Below, one piece after another: positions 1 through 9,385 of a stretch of 64,000 nt of DNA. This DNA is from Caulobacter sp. RHG1 (GTDB lineage: Bacteria; Pseudomonadota; Alphaproteobacteria; Caulobacterales; Caulobacteraceae), in assembly GCF_013181195.1 (NCBI RefSeq), contig NZ_SMZP01000005.1:62001-126000 (forward strand). The letters run 5' to 3'. A program made the translations under genes and the position numbers. Within the stretch, counting starts at the first letter, position 1, and the number at the start of each line of letters is the position of its first letter. The notes beneath the pieces were generated by a model that saw nothing but the letters and a program-made list of their open reading frames with translations, did no database searches and was not told the DNA's origin.

Positions 1-1517
1 GCGGCCGGAGCCTGATCGACGCCGACCAGGGCGATCGCATCTTCATCCGCGGAGAGACGGCCCAGGTTGAAGGTGGCGATGTTGACGCCCGCCTCGCCCA
101 GCAGCATGCCCAGCGCGCCGATGAAGCCCGGCTTGTCCAGGTTGTTGATGTACAGCATGGCCGGCGAGAAGCCCGCGTCCAGCTCCATGCCCTTGACCTC
201 GACGATGCGCGGCGCGCCGGCGATCACCGTGCCGGCGAAGGCGCGCTTGCCCTTCTCGGTGGTGATGGTCACGCGCATCAGGCTGTCATAGGTGGGGCTG
301 ACTTCCTGGCGGCTTTCCGAGACGGTGATGCCGCGATCCTTGGCGACGGCCGGGGCCGAAACCATGTTGATCTCGGCCAGCATCGGCTTCAGCACGCCGG
401 CCAGGGCGGCCGAGGTCATCGGCTTGACGTTCAGCTTCGAGGCTTCGCCCTCGAAGGCGATGTCGATGGCCTTGATGCCGAAGTCGACCATCTGGCCGGC
501 CAGGGCGCCGATCTTCTCGGCCAGGGCCACGAACGGCTTCAGCTTGGGGGCTTCTTCGGCGGTGATCGACGGGCTGTTGAGGGCGTTGGTGACGGCGCCG
601 GTCAGCAGGTAGTCGCTGACTTGCTCGGCGACCTGCAGGGCGACGTTCTCCTGCGCTTCCGACGTCGAGGCGCCCAGGTGCGGGGTGGCCACGACCTTGT
701 CCGAACCGAACAGCGGGTTTTCCTTGGCCGGCTCGGTGACGAACACGTCGAAGGCCGCGCCGCCGACATGGCCGTCGTCCAGCAGCTTGCGCAGAGCGGC
801 TTCGTCCACGAGACCGCCGCGGGCGCAGTTGACGATCAGCACGCCCTTCTTGGTCTTGGCCAGGTTCTCGGCCGACAGGATGTTGCGGGTCTTGTCGGTC
901 AGCGGGGTGTGCAGGGTGATGACGTCGGCGCGGGCCAGCAGCTCTTCCAGCTCGACCTTCTCGACGCCGATTTCCACCGCGCGTTCCGGCGACAGGAAGG
1001 GGTCGTAAGCGACGACCTTCATCTTCAGGCCCAGGGCGCGGTCGGCGACGATGCCGCCGATGTTGCCGGCGCCGATCAGGCCCAGGGTCTTGGCGTACAG
1101 CTCAACACCCATGAAGCGGTTCTTCTCCCACTTGCCGGCCTGGGTGGAGGCGTCGGCGGCGGGCAGCTGGCGAGCCAGGGCGAACATCATGGCGATGGCG
1201 TGCTCGGCCGTGGTGATAGAGTTGCCGAAGGGCGTGTTCATCACGACGATGCCCTTGGCCGTGGCGGCCGGGATATCGACATTGTCAACGCCGATGCCGG
1301 CGCGAGCGATGACCTGCAGCTTGTTGGCGGCGGCGATCACGTCCTTGTCGAGCTTGGCGCCCGAGCGGATGGCGATGCCGTCATAGTCGCCGATCACGGC
1401 GATCAGTTCGTCTTTCGACAGGCCGACCTTGATGTCGAAGTCGACGCCGCGGTTCTTGAAGATGTCGACGGCGGCGGGGCTGAGCTTGTCGGCGATGAGG
1501 ACGCGGGGAGCGGTCAT
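1..1517 (-). CDS. serA: D-3-phosphoglycerate dehydrogenase, C-terminus cut by window edge
   Basis: The product oxidises 3-phosphoglycerate to phosphohydroxypyruvate, the first step of serine synthesis, in the cytoplasm. About 505 codons are visible, starting at the ATG at 1517 with MTAPRVLIADKLSPAAVDIF. The NAD-binding motif GLIGAGNIGG, the signature NCARGGLVDE and the PHLGASTSEAQ segment with the catalytic His are readable. After about residue 320 comes the intervening domain, and a regulatory ACT-type domain begins near the left edge (NLDKPGFIGALGMLLGEAGV). The length fits the long, approximately 525-residue SerA class. It lies 156 nt downstream of serC on the same strand, so the two probably form a serCA unit, although a palindromic repeat lies between them. 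Confidence 0.95.
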   Translation of the reverse strand, partial: MTAPRVLIADKLSPAAVDIFKNRGVDFDIKVGLSKDELIAVIGDYDGIAIRSGAKLDKDVIAAANKLQVIARAGIGVDNVDIPAATAKGIVVMNTPFGNSITTAEHAIAMMFALARQLPAADASTQAGKWEKNRFMGVELYAKTLGLIGAGNIGGIVADRALGLKMKVVAYDPFLSPERAVEIGVEKVELEELLARADVITLHTPLTDKTRNILSAENLAKTKKGVLIVNCARGGLVDEAALRKLLDDGHVGGAAFDVFVTEPAKENPLFGSDKVVATPHLGASTSEAQENVALQVAEQVSDYLLTGAVTNALNSPSITAEEAPKLKPFVALAEKIGALAGQMVDFGIKAIDIAFEGEASKLNVKPMTSAALAGVLKPMLAEINMVSAPAVAKDRGITVSESRQEVSPTYDSLMRVTITTEKGKRAFAGTVIAGAPRIVEVKGMELDAGFSPAMLYINNLDKPGFIGALGMLLGEAGVNIATFNLGRLSADEDAIALVGVDQAPA

Positions 1518-1551
1518 GGGCGGGATTTCCTTGCGGAGAATGTCTGTGAAG

Positions 1552-1661
1552 GCCCCCTCCACCGCCATTCGGCGGTCCCCCTCCCCCAAGAGGGGGAGGA
1601 AAGTTCCACTCCGCCCCCGTCTGGGGGCGGACAGACCTGCGTCAGCAGGTCAGGTGGGGGC
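1552..1661. repeat. Intergenic multi-hairpin palindromic element between serC and serA
   Basis: This stretch consists of consecutive hairpins: ACCGCC/GGCGGT, CCTCCCCC/GGGGGAGG, CGCCCCC/GGGGGCG and GACCTGC/GCAGGTC. Its ends carry GCCCCCTCCACC and GGTGGGGGC, which are complementary. The architecture resembles the elements at 28111-28229 and 63621-63737, with complementary G/C-rich ends and internal palindromes, but the internal sequence differs. It would form structure in a serC-serA transcript and could attenuate or stabilise it. That role is inferred. Confidence 0.6.
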
Positions 1662-1673
1662 TAGTGCTGACTT

Positions 1674-2849
1674 TTAAGCGGCGGCCAGTTCGGCCGAGAC
1701 GGTGGCGAAGGCCCAGTCGAGCCAGGGCGTCAGGGCTTCGAGATCCGAAGCCTCGACCGTGGCGCCGCACCAGATGCGCAGGCCGGCCGGGGCGTCGCGA
1801 TAGCCGCCGATGTCGAGGGCTGCGCCCTCCTTCTCGAGCAGGCTGGCCAGCTTCTTAGCGAAGTCGGCCTGAGCGTCGTCCGGCAGGGCGGCGATCGTCG
1901 GATCGACGACCTTCAGGCACACCGAGGTGTTGGAGCGGATGTCCGGCGTCGCGGCCAGGAAGTCGACCCACTCGGTCTTGGCGACCCAGTCGGCCAGCAC
2001 GGCCAGGTTCTGGTCGGCGCGGGCCTGCATGCCCTGCAGACCGCCGATCGAGGCGCCCCACTTCAGGGCGTCCAGGGCGTCTTCGACACAGAGCATCGAC
2101 GGGGTGTTGATCGTCGCGCCTTCGAAGATGTCGGCGGCGATCTTACCGTTCTTGGTCATGCGGAACAGCTTCGGCATCGGCCAGGCCGGCGTGTAGCTTT
2201 CCAGGCGGGCCACGGCGCGCGGCGACAGGATCAGGATCCCGTGCGCGCCCTCGCCGCCCAGGGCCTTCTGCCAGGAGAAGGTCACGACATCGAGCTTGGC
2301 CCAGTCCAGGTCCTGGGCGAAGGCGGCGCTGGTGGCGTCGCAGATCACGATGCCTTCGCGGTCGGCCGAGATGAAGTCGGCGTTCGGGACGCGCACGCCC
2401 GAGGTCGTGCCGTTCCAGGTGAAGACCAGGTCCTTGGCCGGATCGACCTTGGTCGTGTCGGGCAGCTGGCCGTACGGGGCGCTCAGCACCTCGACGTCGG
2501 GCAGCTTCAGTTGCTTGGTGACGTCCGTGACCCAGTCCTTGCCGAAGGACTCGAAGGCCATCAGTTGCACGGGGCGGGCGCCGAGCATCGACCACAGGGC
2601 CATCTCGACGGCGCCGGTGTCCGAACCGGCGACGATGCCGATCAGGAAGTCGGCCGGCACTTCCAGCACTTCGCGCGTCTGGTCGATGGCGGCCTTCAGG
2701 CGCGACTTGCCCGGCTTGCTGCGGTGCGAGCGGCCGAGGACGGCGTTGTTCAGATTTTCGGGGGTCCAGCCGGGCCGTTTGGCGCAGGGGCCAGAAGAGA
2801 ACTCGGGGCGCGCCGGGCGGATCGCCGGCTTGGCGAGGGTCGTAGTCAT
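1674..2849 (-). CDS. serC: Phosphoserine aminotransferase
   Basis: The enzyme transfers an amino group from glutamate to 3-phosphohydroxypyruvate, giving phosphoserine, using PLP; it is the second step of serine synthesis. The 391-residue protein begins [20 protein letters not shown]. The conserved PLP-binding lysine is about residue 195 in [26 protein letters not shown] near the N-terminus is the substrate-binding start of the alphaproteobacterial SerC type. I chose the ATG at 2849 because it follows a Shine-Dalgarno-like GGATGGGAG. An upstream in-frame ATG at 2939 would add 30 residues that include the leader hairpins. serA follows on the same strand. Confidence 0.95.
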   Translation of the reverse strand: MTTTLAKPAIRPARPEFSSGPCAKRPGWTPENLNNAVLGRSHRSKPGKSRLKAAIDQTREVLEVPADFLIGIVAGSDTGAVEMALWSMLGARPVQLMAFESFGKDWVTDVTKQLKLPDVEVLSAPYGQLPDTTKVDPAKDLVFTWNGTTSGVRVPNADFISADREGIVICDATSAAFAQDLDWAKLDVVTFSWQKALGGEGAHGILILSPRAVARLESYTPAWPMPKLFRMTKNGKIAADIFEGATINTPSMLCVEDALDALKWGASIGGLQGMQARADQNLAVLADWVAKTEWVDFLAATPDIRSNTSVCLKVVDPTIAALPDDAQADFAKKLASLLEKEGAALDIGGYRDAPAGLRIWCGATVEASDLEALTPWLDWAFATVSAELAAA

Positions 2850-2897
2850 AGCGATGTCTCCCATCCTTACAGATGGACTGCACCCCGTTGGGGGGGT
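2850..2897 (-). promoter_or_regulatory. serC 5' leader with two tandem hairpins, serC-motif-like
   Basis: Read on the minus strand, the 48 nt before the serC ATG form two adjacent perfect stems: CACCCC/GGGGTG with a short C-rich loop, then CCATC/GATGG with a 6-nt loop. The 3' arm of the second stem runs straight into GGGAGA, the likely ribosome-binding site. A structured element called the serC motif is known upstream of alphaproteobacterial serC genes. The position and the SD-proximal hairpin fit that idea, but I cannot align it to the family model here. Confidence 0.5.
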
Positions 2898-3165
2898 GTG
2901 GCCCGCCGGCGAAGAACCGCGTTTCGGCGACGATTGCAAGGAGAGATTTGTCGCGGCGAGCGCTCAAACCCTCCCCTCGCGGCAAAGGCTTGCCGAAAAT
3001 GGGGATTTGCAAGTCGATCAAGGCATAGATCAGTCTTCGCCCGGCAAGCGAATTTCGCCGCGAAGTATTTCACAGGTTGCGGCCAATACGCTCACACACG
3101 TCTGGCGCGCAATATTAAATTTGCGACATAAGCGCGCACAAACCCGTTTCCGGTAGAGACAGTTT
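2898..3165. other. Divergent intergenic region between serC and the CtrA-box gene
   Basis: This is about 270 nt without a convincing reading frame. The half nearer 3165 is more AT-rich than the surrounding genes (for example CAATATTAAATTTGCGACAT at 3109-3128), as expected for promoters of the divergent genes. I see no terminator or RNA gene here. Confidence 0.5.
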
Positions 3166-3197
3166 TTAACCATCTGTTAAGGTTAATGCGTTGTTAA
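3166..3197 (+). promoter_or_regulatory. Two tandem perfect CtrA-type boxes (TTAA-N7-TTAA)
   Basis: TTAA-CCATCTG-TTAA occupies 3166-3180 and TTAA-TGCGTTG-TTAA occupies 3183-3197, only two bases apart. TTAA-N7-TTAA is the established consensus for the Caulobacter cell-cycle regulator CtrA. The pair lies immediately upstream of the possible start codons at 3208 and 3217, so bound CtrA would sit over or beside the transcription start. Confidence 0.75.
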
Positions 3198-3207
3198 CCG
3201 GTCGGGG

Positions 3208-3564
3208 ATGAGACCCATGGAAAACGTGTTTTTGGCTTCTGCCGCTCAAACCAAGCTGCACCGCCTGGAAGCGGCTCTCGAAGACGTGAAACTGCTGGCT
3301 GGCAGCCTTGAAGGCGACCTGGTCCAGCTGCGTCGCGAGCTGAACATCTCGGCCACGGTGGCCCAGAGCGTGATGAACCACATCCACGGCGCGCAAGCCG
3401 CCATGGGCGCGGCGCAAAAGGACATCGCCGCCAGCCACGTGAAGCTGGACGCCCTGCGCGACCGCTTCGCGATTCCGGTCACCGACACCGGCGTCTGGAA
3501 GGAAGACGACCTCAGCGCGCCCACGGGCAGCGCCGAAGTGGTCCCGATGACTCAAGTTGGCTGA
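3208..3564 (+). CDS. Small hypothetical helical protein under CtrA-type boxes
   Basis: I do not recognise this 118-residue protein. It could start at 3208 (MRPMENVF) or at the ATG at 3217 (MENVFLASAAQTKLHRLEAA). Most of it is predicted amphipathic helix with heptad-like leucines (LHRLEAALEDVKLLAGSLEGDL), suggesting a coiled coil. It has no signal peptide or membrane segment, and the C-terminus is acidic and flexible. Two perfect CtrA-type boxes directly precede it, so cell-cycle control is a reasonable inference. If the promoter overlaps the boxes, the mRNA leader would be very short or absent. Codon use matches the neighbours. The next gene starts 27 nt later on the same strand. Confidence 0.8.
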   Translation: MRPMENVFLASAAQTKLHRLEAALEDVKLLAGSLEGDLVQLRRELNISATVAQSVMNHIHGAQAAMGAAQKDIAASHVKLDALRDRFAIPVTDTGVWKEDDLSAPTGSAEVVPMTQVG

Positions 3565-3591
3565 TTACTTGGGATTTACCATCGGCGCCCT

Positions 3592-4068
3592 ATGAGGGCG
3601 TCGATGGGAGTTCCTGCCAACATTATCGCTCTGCTGCTGCTGCCGCTGACGGTGATCGTCGGCGGCGCAGCGATCTGGCAGGGGCGCACCGCCGAGCGCA
3701 TGGCCGGCCTCGCCCTGCTGGGCACCCTCGTTCTCCAGATCATCGTCATGCTCGTTTCGCGCCGCCTGGGCGCGACGGTGCAGCAGGTCGCGCCCGTGCT
3801 GGACGTGGCGATCAGCCTGATCCTGGGCCTGGTGTTCCTGTGGGCCGCGCTCAAGCACAACAGCCGCTGGCTGGGCTTCGCCTTCTTCGTCCAGGGCGCC
3901 GAACTGACGATCTCGGCCTACTTCCTGGGCCCTGACGCCGCGCTGGCGCCGGGCGTCTATTATCGCCTGCTCAACATCATGACCCTGGCGACCGTCATCC
4001 TGCTGGCCATCGCCACGGGCCAGGCGATTCTCAACCGCCGCCGCGAACGTCCCCAAGAGCAGGCCTAG
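3592..4068 (+). CDS. Conserved multi-pass membrane protein of unknown function
   Basis: This 158-residue protein has four to five hydrophobic helices (about residues 8-28, 37-57, 66-86, 90-112 and 122-145) and a basic C-terminal tail, so it is an inner-membrane protein. No catalytic or transport signature is visible. The start ATG at 3592 is followed by a second in-frame ATG at 3604 (MGVPANIIALLLL), which is a possible alternative. It lies 27 nt after the CtrA-box gene on the same strand and may share its transcript. Confidence 0.75.
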   Translation: MRASMGVPANIIALLLLPLTVIVGGAAIWQGRTAERMAGLALLGTLVLQIIVMLVSRRLGATVQQVAPVLDVAISLILGLVFLWAALKHNSRWLGFAFFVQGAELTISAYFLGPDAALAPGVYYRLLNIMTLATVILLAIATGQAILNRRRERPQEQA

Positions 4069-4180
4069 GTTCCAGGCGCGGCGCTATGCTGCAACCGCTG
4101 GAAGCAAAACGTTAGGAACATGGCGCTAGTCTAACGAAGACTTTTCTTCGGGCGCGTCCCTGTACGCGCTTCTGGACGCC

Positions 4181-6079
4181 ATGACTCACAGTCGAAACCA
4201 GGCCGCGCCAACGCACGCGCCGCTCCAGGGGCGGATCGCGCAGGTCGCCCTGCTGACGACGGTCGTCGCCCTGGTCGCCGCCTGCATGTGCTTCATGTTG
4301 CAGCAATGGAGCGTGGCCCGTCAGGAAGCCCGCTCCAATCACGAGATCCTGGTCGAGATGGTCGCCTCCAGCGCCGTCGCGCCTCTGGCCGATCACAATC
4401 CGGTCGCCCTCTACCGCACCCTGGAATCCGCCGCCAAGGCCCGCGACGTCCGCGCCGTGCGCATCACCGACCAGCGCGGCCACGTGGTCGCCGCCCTGGG
4501 CGATGACCATGTCGACAAGGGCGGCGTCCTGACCCGGCCGATCAAGCTGGGCGCCGAGACGATCGGCCACCTGACGATCACCACCGCCCCGCCGGCGATC
4601 AGCCAGATCCTGGCCCGCGATCTTGCCTTGACCGGCGCTTTGTTCTTCGGCTCGGCGGGCCTGGCCATCCTGCTGGCCAACAGCCTGGCCCGTCGCATGG
4701 CCCGCCCGATGGAGCGCCTGTCGGCCGCCATGCACGAGACCGCCGTGGGCGGCCGCTTCCAGCCCGTGGAAGAGGCCAAGGGCGACGACGACGTCTTCCA
4801 CAGCCTGACCGAAAGCTTCAACCACCTGGTGGGCCGCCTCGAGACCAACGACCAGGACCTGCGCGGCGCCATGGCCGAACTGGTCAAGGCCCGCGACGAG
4901 GCCAATGCCGCCAACGTCCTGAAGTCGCACTTCCTGGCCAATATGAGCCACGAGATCCGCACGCCCCTGAACGGCGTGCTGGCCATGGCCGAGGTCATGG
5001 CCATGGACGACCTGTCCTCGCCCCAGCGCGAGCGGCTGGCGGTGATCCGCGAGTCGGGCGCCATGCTGCTGGGCGTGCTGAACGACGTGCTGGACCTGTC
5101 CAAGATCGAGGCCGGCCGCCTGGAGATCCAGGATCGTCCGTTCGACATCGCCCAGCTGGCCCAGACCATCCGCGACACCTATGGCCCGCAAGCCCGCGAC
5201 AAGGGTCTGGCCTTCGAGGTGACGGTCGTGTCCGAGGCCCAAGGCCTGTGGCGCGGCGACGTCGACCGCCTGCGCCAGATCCTGGGTAACCTGATCTCCA
5301 ACGCCCTGAAGTTCACGCTGGAAGGCGCCGTCGCGGTTCGCTTCGCCTCGGCCGAGGACGGTTCTGGCCTGCGCATCGACGTGGCCGACACCGGCATCGG
5401 CATTCCGGCCGACATCCTGCCCAGCCTGTTCGACAAGTTCGTCCAGGCCGACAGCTCGACCACTCGCCGCTTCGGCGGCTCGGGTCTGGGTCTGTCGATC
5501 TGCCGCGAGGTGGCGGCGCTGATGAACGGCTCGATCAAGGTCCAGAGCCGCGAAGGCCGCGGCTCGACCTTCACCGTGCTGGTCGGCCTACCGCGCGAGG
5601 AAACGCCGGGCGAGGTTCACTATATCGACGACACCCAGGCGCCGCCCCCGCGCCCGCTGCCGGACCTGCCTGGACACACCCCCCGCCTGCGGGTGCTGGC
5701 CGCCGACGACAATCCGACCAACCAGAAGGTCATCGAGGCCGTGCTGGCCCCGCTGGACGCGGAGCTGGTGCTGGTCGGCGACGGCGAGGCCTGCGTCACG
5801 GCCTGGAAGGCGGCGACGTTCGACATCGTGCTGATGGATATCCACATGCCCGGCATGGACGGCGTCGAGGCCGCCCGCGCCATCCGCGCCCTGGAAGCCG
5901 AGACCGGCCGCCCCCGCACGCCGATCGTCGCGGTCACCGCCAACGCCCTGGCCCACCAGATCGAGGACTATCTGGCGGCGGGCATGGACGGCCACGTCGC
6001 CAAGCCCGTCGAGGTCACCAAGCTCTATTCGGCCATCGAAACCGCCATGGCCGCGGCCCGACTCGCGCACGCCGCCTGA
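4181..6079 (+). CDS. Membrane-bound hybrid sensor histidine kinase with receiver domain
   Basis: This 632-residue kinase has an N-terminal transmembrane helix (about 24-44), a short extracytoplasmic sensor segment, a second helix (about 150-168) and a HAMP-like linker. A HisKA domain follows with the phospho-acceptor His257 in the motif NMSHEIRTPLNG. The HATPase domain has N (LGNLISNALKF), G1 (DTGIGIP) and G2 (GGSGLGLSI) boxes. The C-terminal receiver has its acceptor Asp553 in IVLMDIHMPGMDG. It should autophosphorylate and pass phosphate to its own receiver, then probably to a phosphotransferase. No response regulator is adjacent, and the stimulus cannot be told from the sequence. Confidence 0.92.
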   Translation: MTHSRNQAAPTHAPLQGRIAQVALLTTVVALVAACMCFMLQQWSVARQEARSNHEILVEMVASSAVAPLADHNPVALYRTLESAAKARDVRAVRITDQRGHVVAALGDDHVDKGGVLTRPIKLGAETIGHLTITTAPPAISQILARDLALTGALFFGSAGLAILLANSLARRMARPMERLSAAMHETAVGGRFQPVEEAKGDDDVFHSLTESFNHLVGRLETNDQDLRGAMAELVKARDEANAANVLKSHFLANMSHEIRTPLNGVLAMAEVMAMDDLSSPQRERLAVIRESGAMLLGVLNDVLDLSKIEAGRLEIQDRPFDIAQLAQTIRDTYGPQARDKGLAFEVTVVSEAQGLWRGDVDRLRQILGNLISNALKFTLEGAVAVRFASAEDGSGLRIDVADTGIGIPADILPSLFDKFVQADSSTTRRFGGSGLGLSICREVAALMNGSIKVQSREGRGSTFTVLVGLPREETPGEVHYIDDTQAPPPRPLPDLPGHTPRLRVLAADDNPTNQKVIEAVLAPLDAELVLVGDGEACVTAWKAATFDIVLMDIHMPGMDGVEAARAIRALEAETGRPRTPIVAVTANALAHQIEDYLAAGMDGHVAKPVEVTKLYSAIETAMAAARLAHAA

Positions 6080-6244
6080 GGGATCAGCAAGCAGGTCTCT
6101 GGCCCGCTGGACCGCTCCGAGATCACCGTGAAGATCCATCGCCGCGCCGCGACGCGGACGATCGGCGGCAGAACGCGCCGTTCCGTCCAATAACCCGCGT
6201 CCGGAACCCGGCAAGCTCCCGTCATCGCCAGACCGGAGCGGATC

Positions 6245-7693
6245 ATGTCGGACCACCGTCTCACCCATGCCAGCGGCGCGCCCGTCGTCGACAACGTCAA
6301 CATCCAGACGGCCGGCCTGCGCGGTCCCGCCCTGCTGCAGGACGTCTGGCTGATCGAGAAGCTGGCCCACTTCGACCGCGAGGTGATCCCCGAGCGGCGC
6401 ATGCACGCCAAGGGCTCGGGCGCCTACGGGACCTTCATGGTGACCGGCGACATCAGCCGCCACACCCGCGCGGCGCTGTTCGCGCAGATCGGCAAGCAGA
6501 CGCCGGTCTTCGTGCGCTTCTCGACCGTGGCCGGCGAGCGCGGCGCGGCCGACGCCGAGCGCGACATCCGTGGCTTCGCGATCAAGTTCTACACCGAAGA
6601 GGGCAACTGGGACCTGGTGGGCAACAACACCCCGGTGTTCTTCTTCCGCGATCCGCTGCGCTTCCCCGACCTGAACCACGCGGTCAAGCGCGACCCCCGC
6701 ACCGGCATGCGCAGCGCCCAGAACAACTGGGACTTCTGGACCCTGCTGCCCGAAGCCCTGCACCAGGTGACCATCGTGATGAGCGACCGCGGCCTGCCGC
6801 GCGGCTATCGCCACATGCACGGCTTCGGCAGCCACACCTTCAGCTTCGTCAGCGCGCTGGGCGAGCGGAGCTGGGTCAAGTTCCACCTGCGCACCCACCA
6901 GGGCGTGGAAAACCTGACCGATGCGGAGGCCCAGGACCTGGTCGGCCAGGATCGCGAGAGCAGCCAGCGCGACCTGTTCGAGGCCATCGAGCAGGGCGAC
7001 TATCCACGCTGGACGCTGTCGGTTCAGGTGATGACCGAGCTGGAGGCCCAGGCCTTCCCGTTCAATCCGTTCGACCTAACCAAGGTCTGGCCCAAGGGCG
7101 ACTTCCCGTTGATCGAGGTGGGCGTCCTGGAGCTGAATCGTAATCCCGACAACGTCTTCGCCGAGGTCGAGCAGGCCGCCTTCACCCCGGCCAATGTCGT
7201 GCCGGGCGTCGGCTTCTCGCCCGACCGGATGCTGCAGGCGCGATTGTTCTCGTACGGCGACGCCCAGCGCTATCGGCTGGGGGTCAACTTCAATCACATC
7301 CCGGTCAACGCTCCGCGCTGCCCGGTCCATGCCTACCACCGCGACGGCGCCATGCGCACCGACGGCAATCTGGGGGCCACGCCGACCTACTGGCCCAACA
7401 GCCGCGGCGAATGGATCGACCGGCCCGAGCTGGCGGAGCCGCCTCTGGCCCTGGACGGCGCAACCGCCCACTGGGACCACCGCCTGGACGACGACCACTA
7501 CCAGCAGCCGGGCGACCTCTTCCGGCTGATGAACCCGGCCCAGAGACAGGCCCTGTTCGACAACACCGCCCGTGCGATCGCCGGCGCCTCTCCTGAGGTC
7601 CAGCAACGCCACGTCGCCAACTGCGCCAAGGCCGATCCGGCCTATGGCGCGGGCGTGGCCGAAGCGATCACGCGCTTTTTCCCGCAACCCTGA
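6245..7693 (+). CDS. Monofunctional heme catalase
   Basis: The enzyme converts hydrogen peroxide to water and oxygen. The 482-residue length fits the small-subunit catalase clade. The distal catalytic His54 is in [15 protein letters not shown], the distal Asn is in [13 protein letters not shown], and the proximal heme-ligand Tyr is about residue 337 in [14 protein letters not shown]. No signal peptide is seen, so it is cytoplasmic. It heads a same-strand run of four further genes to 11284, mostly alpha/beta hydrolases. The next gene's ribosome-binding site AAGGAGG overlaps its stop codon. Regulation by a peroxide sensor is plausible, but no operator is evident in the 165 nt upstream. Confidence 0.96.
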   Translation: MSDHRLTHASGAPVVDNVNIQTAGLRGPALLQDVWLIEKLAHFDREVIPERRMHAKGSGAYGTFMVTGDISRHTRAALFAQIGKQTPVFVRFSTVAGERGAADAERDIRGFAIKFYTEEGNWDLVGNNTPVFFFRDPLRFPDLNHAVKRDPRTGMRSAQNNWDFWTLLPEALHQVTIVMSDRGLPRGYRHMHGFGSHTFSFVSALGERSWVKFHLRTHQGVENLTDAEAQDLVGQDRESSQRDLFEAIEQGDYPRWTLSVQVMTELEAQAFPFNPFDLTKVWPKGDFPLIEVGVLELNRNPDNVFAEVEQAAFTPANVVPGVGFSPDRMLQARLFSYGDAQRYRLGVNFNHIPVNAPRCPVHAYHRDGAMRTDGNLGATPTYWPNSRGEWIDRPELAEPPLALDGATAHWDHRLDDDHYQQPGDLFRLMNPAQRQALFDNTARAIAGASPEVQQRHVANCAKADPAYGAGVAEAITRFFPQP

Positions 7694-7704
7694 AGGAGGC
7701 CGCC

Positions 7705-8642
7705 ATGCCCCTGTCCGACATCGCCATCGGCCGACGCTGCGCCATGGGCGCCTTGCTGACCGCCACCCTCGCGCCCGCCCTGGCCAAAGCCGCAACCTCG
7801 AGCGGCCAATCCGTGAACGCCCCCACCCGCCATGCTGAGATCGGAGGCCGGCGACTAGCCTATCGCTCGATCGGGACCGGCCGCCCCATGGTGCTGTGCA
7901 CCCGCTTTCGCGGCACGATCGACGACTGGGACCCCCTGTTCCTCGACAGCCTGGTCGCCCAAGGCTTCCGGGTCATCACCTTCGACTATTCGGGCCTGGG
8001 CCTGTCGACCGGCGAGAAATCCCTGAACCCGTTCGCCTGGGCCAAGGACGCCGACGACCTGATCACCGCCCTGAACCTGACTTCGGTGGTGCTCCTGGGC
8101 TGGTCGCTGGGCGGGATCGCCGCCCAGGCGGCGTTGGCGATCTTCCCGAACAAGATCAGCCATCTCGTCCTGATCGGCACGACGCCGCCAGGACCGGCCG
8201 CCAAGCTGGCCGAGCCGCTGTTCTACGAAGCCGCCGCCCGCCAGAACGACTTCGAGGACGAGGTGATCCTGTTCTTCGAGCCCCGTTCGCCGGCCAGCCG
8301 CGCGGCGGCCAAGGCCTCGCACGATCGCATCGCCGCCCGCACGGCCGAGCGCGCCCCGCCCGTCCCCTACCAATGGGCGGCGGCCAATCTCGGCGACGGG
8401 CCCAAGGCCGAGCCGTTTCCAGCCCCGCCGATCCTGGCGATCCTCAAGTCGACCACATCCCGATCCTGCACATCGGCGGCGATCACGACCTGATCTGCCC
8501 GATCGAGAACTGGTACGCGCTGAACGACCAGCTGCCGACCCTGCAGCTGCTGACCTACCCCAATGCCGGCCACGGTCCCCAGCACCAGCACCCCGTCTCC
8601 AGCGCCGCCCACATCGGGACCTTCGTCAAGGTCGCCGACTGA
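7705..8642 (+). pseudogene. Tat-exported alpha/beta hydrolase with a frameshift
   Basis: The gene starts at 7705 after a strong AAGGAGG and encodes a twin-arginine-like signal (IGRRCAMGALLTATLAPALA) and an alpha/beta hydrolase core with nucleophile motif GWSLGG. Near 8440-8452 homology jumps to another frame. The first frame runs on to a stop at 8493, whereas the second continues HIPILHIGGDHDL and NAGHGPQHQHP to 8642. Those two segments hold the expected catalytic Asp and His, so the first-frame product would lack two thirds of the triad. A one-base loss, or a sequencing error, would explain it. The intact protein would be about 312 residues. It lies between catalase and a secreted protein on the same strand. 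Confidence 0.75.
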
Positions 8643-8668
8643 TCTCCCTCGCCACTAGGAGTCCATCC

Positions 8669-9385
8669 ATGCGTCGCCTCTCAACGCCGCTGATCCTGAC
8701 CCTGAGCATCGCCGCCGCGCCCGCCTTGGCCCCGGCTCTCGCCCAGGAGATCACCTCGCCCAAGTCGCCCAAGGTCATGGCCGCCTTCGACATCGTCCGC
8801 ACCTCGGTGAAGAGCGTCGGGCCCGAGATCGTCTTCCAGGTCCAGGTGGCCGGCAAGGCGGGCGAGCTGAAGCCCAAGGCCGTCGGCCAGTTCGCCGGCA
8901 GCGCGGTCTACAGCTATGTCTGGCCGACCTCGCTGGACAGCGGCGCGGTGGGCTTCGAGACCGCGCAAGGCATTCTCGCCCTGGCCGTGACCTTCCACCC
9001 CGACTTCGACGACGGCGCCGGCGGCGCGGTCAACCGTCACGTCTGGCACCCGCACTGGGTGGTGCTGGTCAAGGACGAAGCCTGCGGCGCCGGCGCCTTG
9101 AAAGTCCGCGACATTCCCGAGGGGACCAAGCCCAAGGTGCCGGCCACCTGGCCCGGCGTGCCGCTGCTGATCGACAGCCCGACCTACCCGACCGCGCTGG
9201 CCGCCGACACCGTCGAGGTCAAGGTCCCGGCCGAGGTCATCGGCGCGGTCGAGGGCGTGAAGTTCGACGGCGTCACCTCGGCCCTGAAGGTCAACGCCAA
9301 CCTGCATGCGCCGCTGCTGTGCATCTCGGACGTCTTCGACGTGGCGTCCGGCGATCTCAGCCTGCCCGGCAAGGTGACCCGCTGA
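8669..9385 (+). CDS. Secreted protein of unknown function
   Basis: This 238-residue protein has a clear Sec-type signal peptide ([20 protein letters not shown], cleavage probably after AQA-like ALAQ near residue 26), so it is periplasmic or secreted. The mature part is beta-rich with a [16 protein letters not shown] segment holding several His and Trp residues and two Cys. I do not recognise a family. It starts 26 nt after the frameshifted hydrolase with an upstream TAGGAG, and its stop overlaps the next start in TGATG, which suggests translational coupling to the haloperoxidase-like gene. Confidence 0.8.
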   Translation: MRRLSTPLILTLSIAAAPALAPALAQEITSPKSPKVMAAFDIVRTSVKSVGPEIVFQVQVAGKAGELKPKAVGQFAGSAVYSYVWPTSLDSGAVGFETAQGILALAVTFHPDFDDGAGGAVNRHVWHPHWVVLVKDEACGAGALKVRDIPEGTKPKVPATWPGVPLLIDSPTYPTALAADTVEVKVPAEVIGAVEGVKFDGVTSALKVNANLHAPLLCISDVFDVASGDLSLPGKVTR

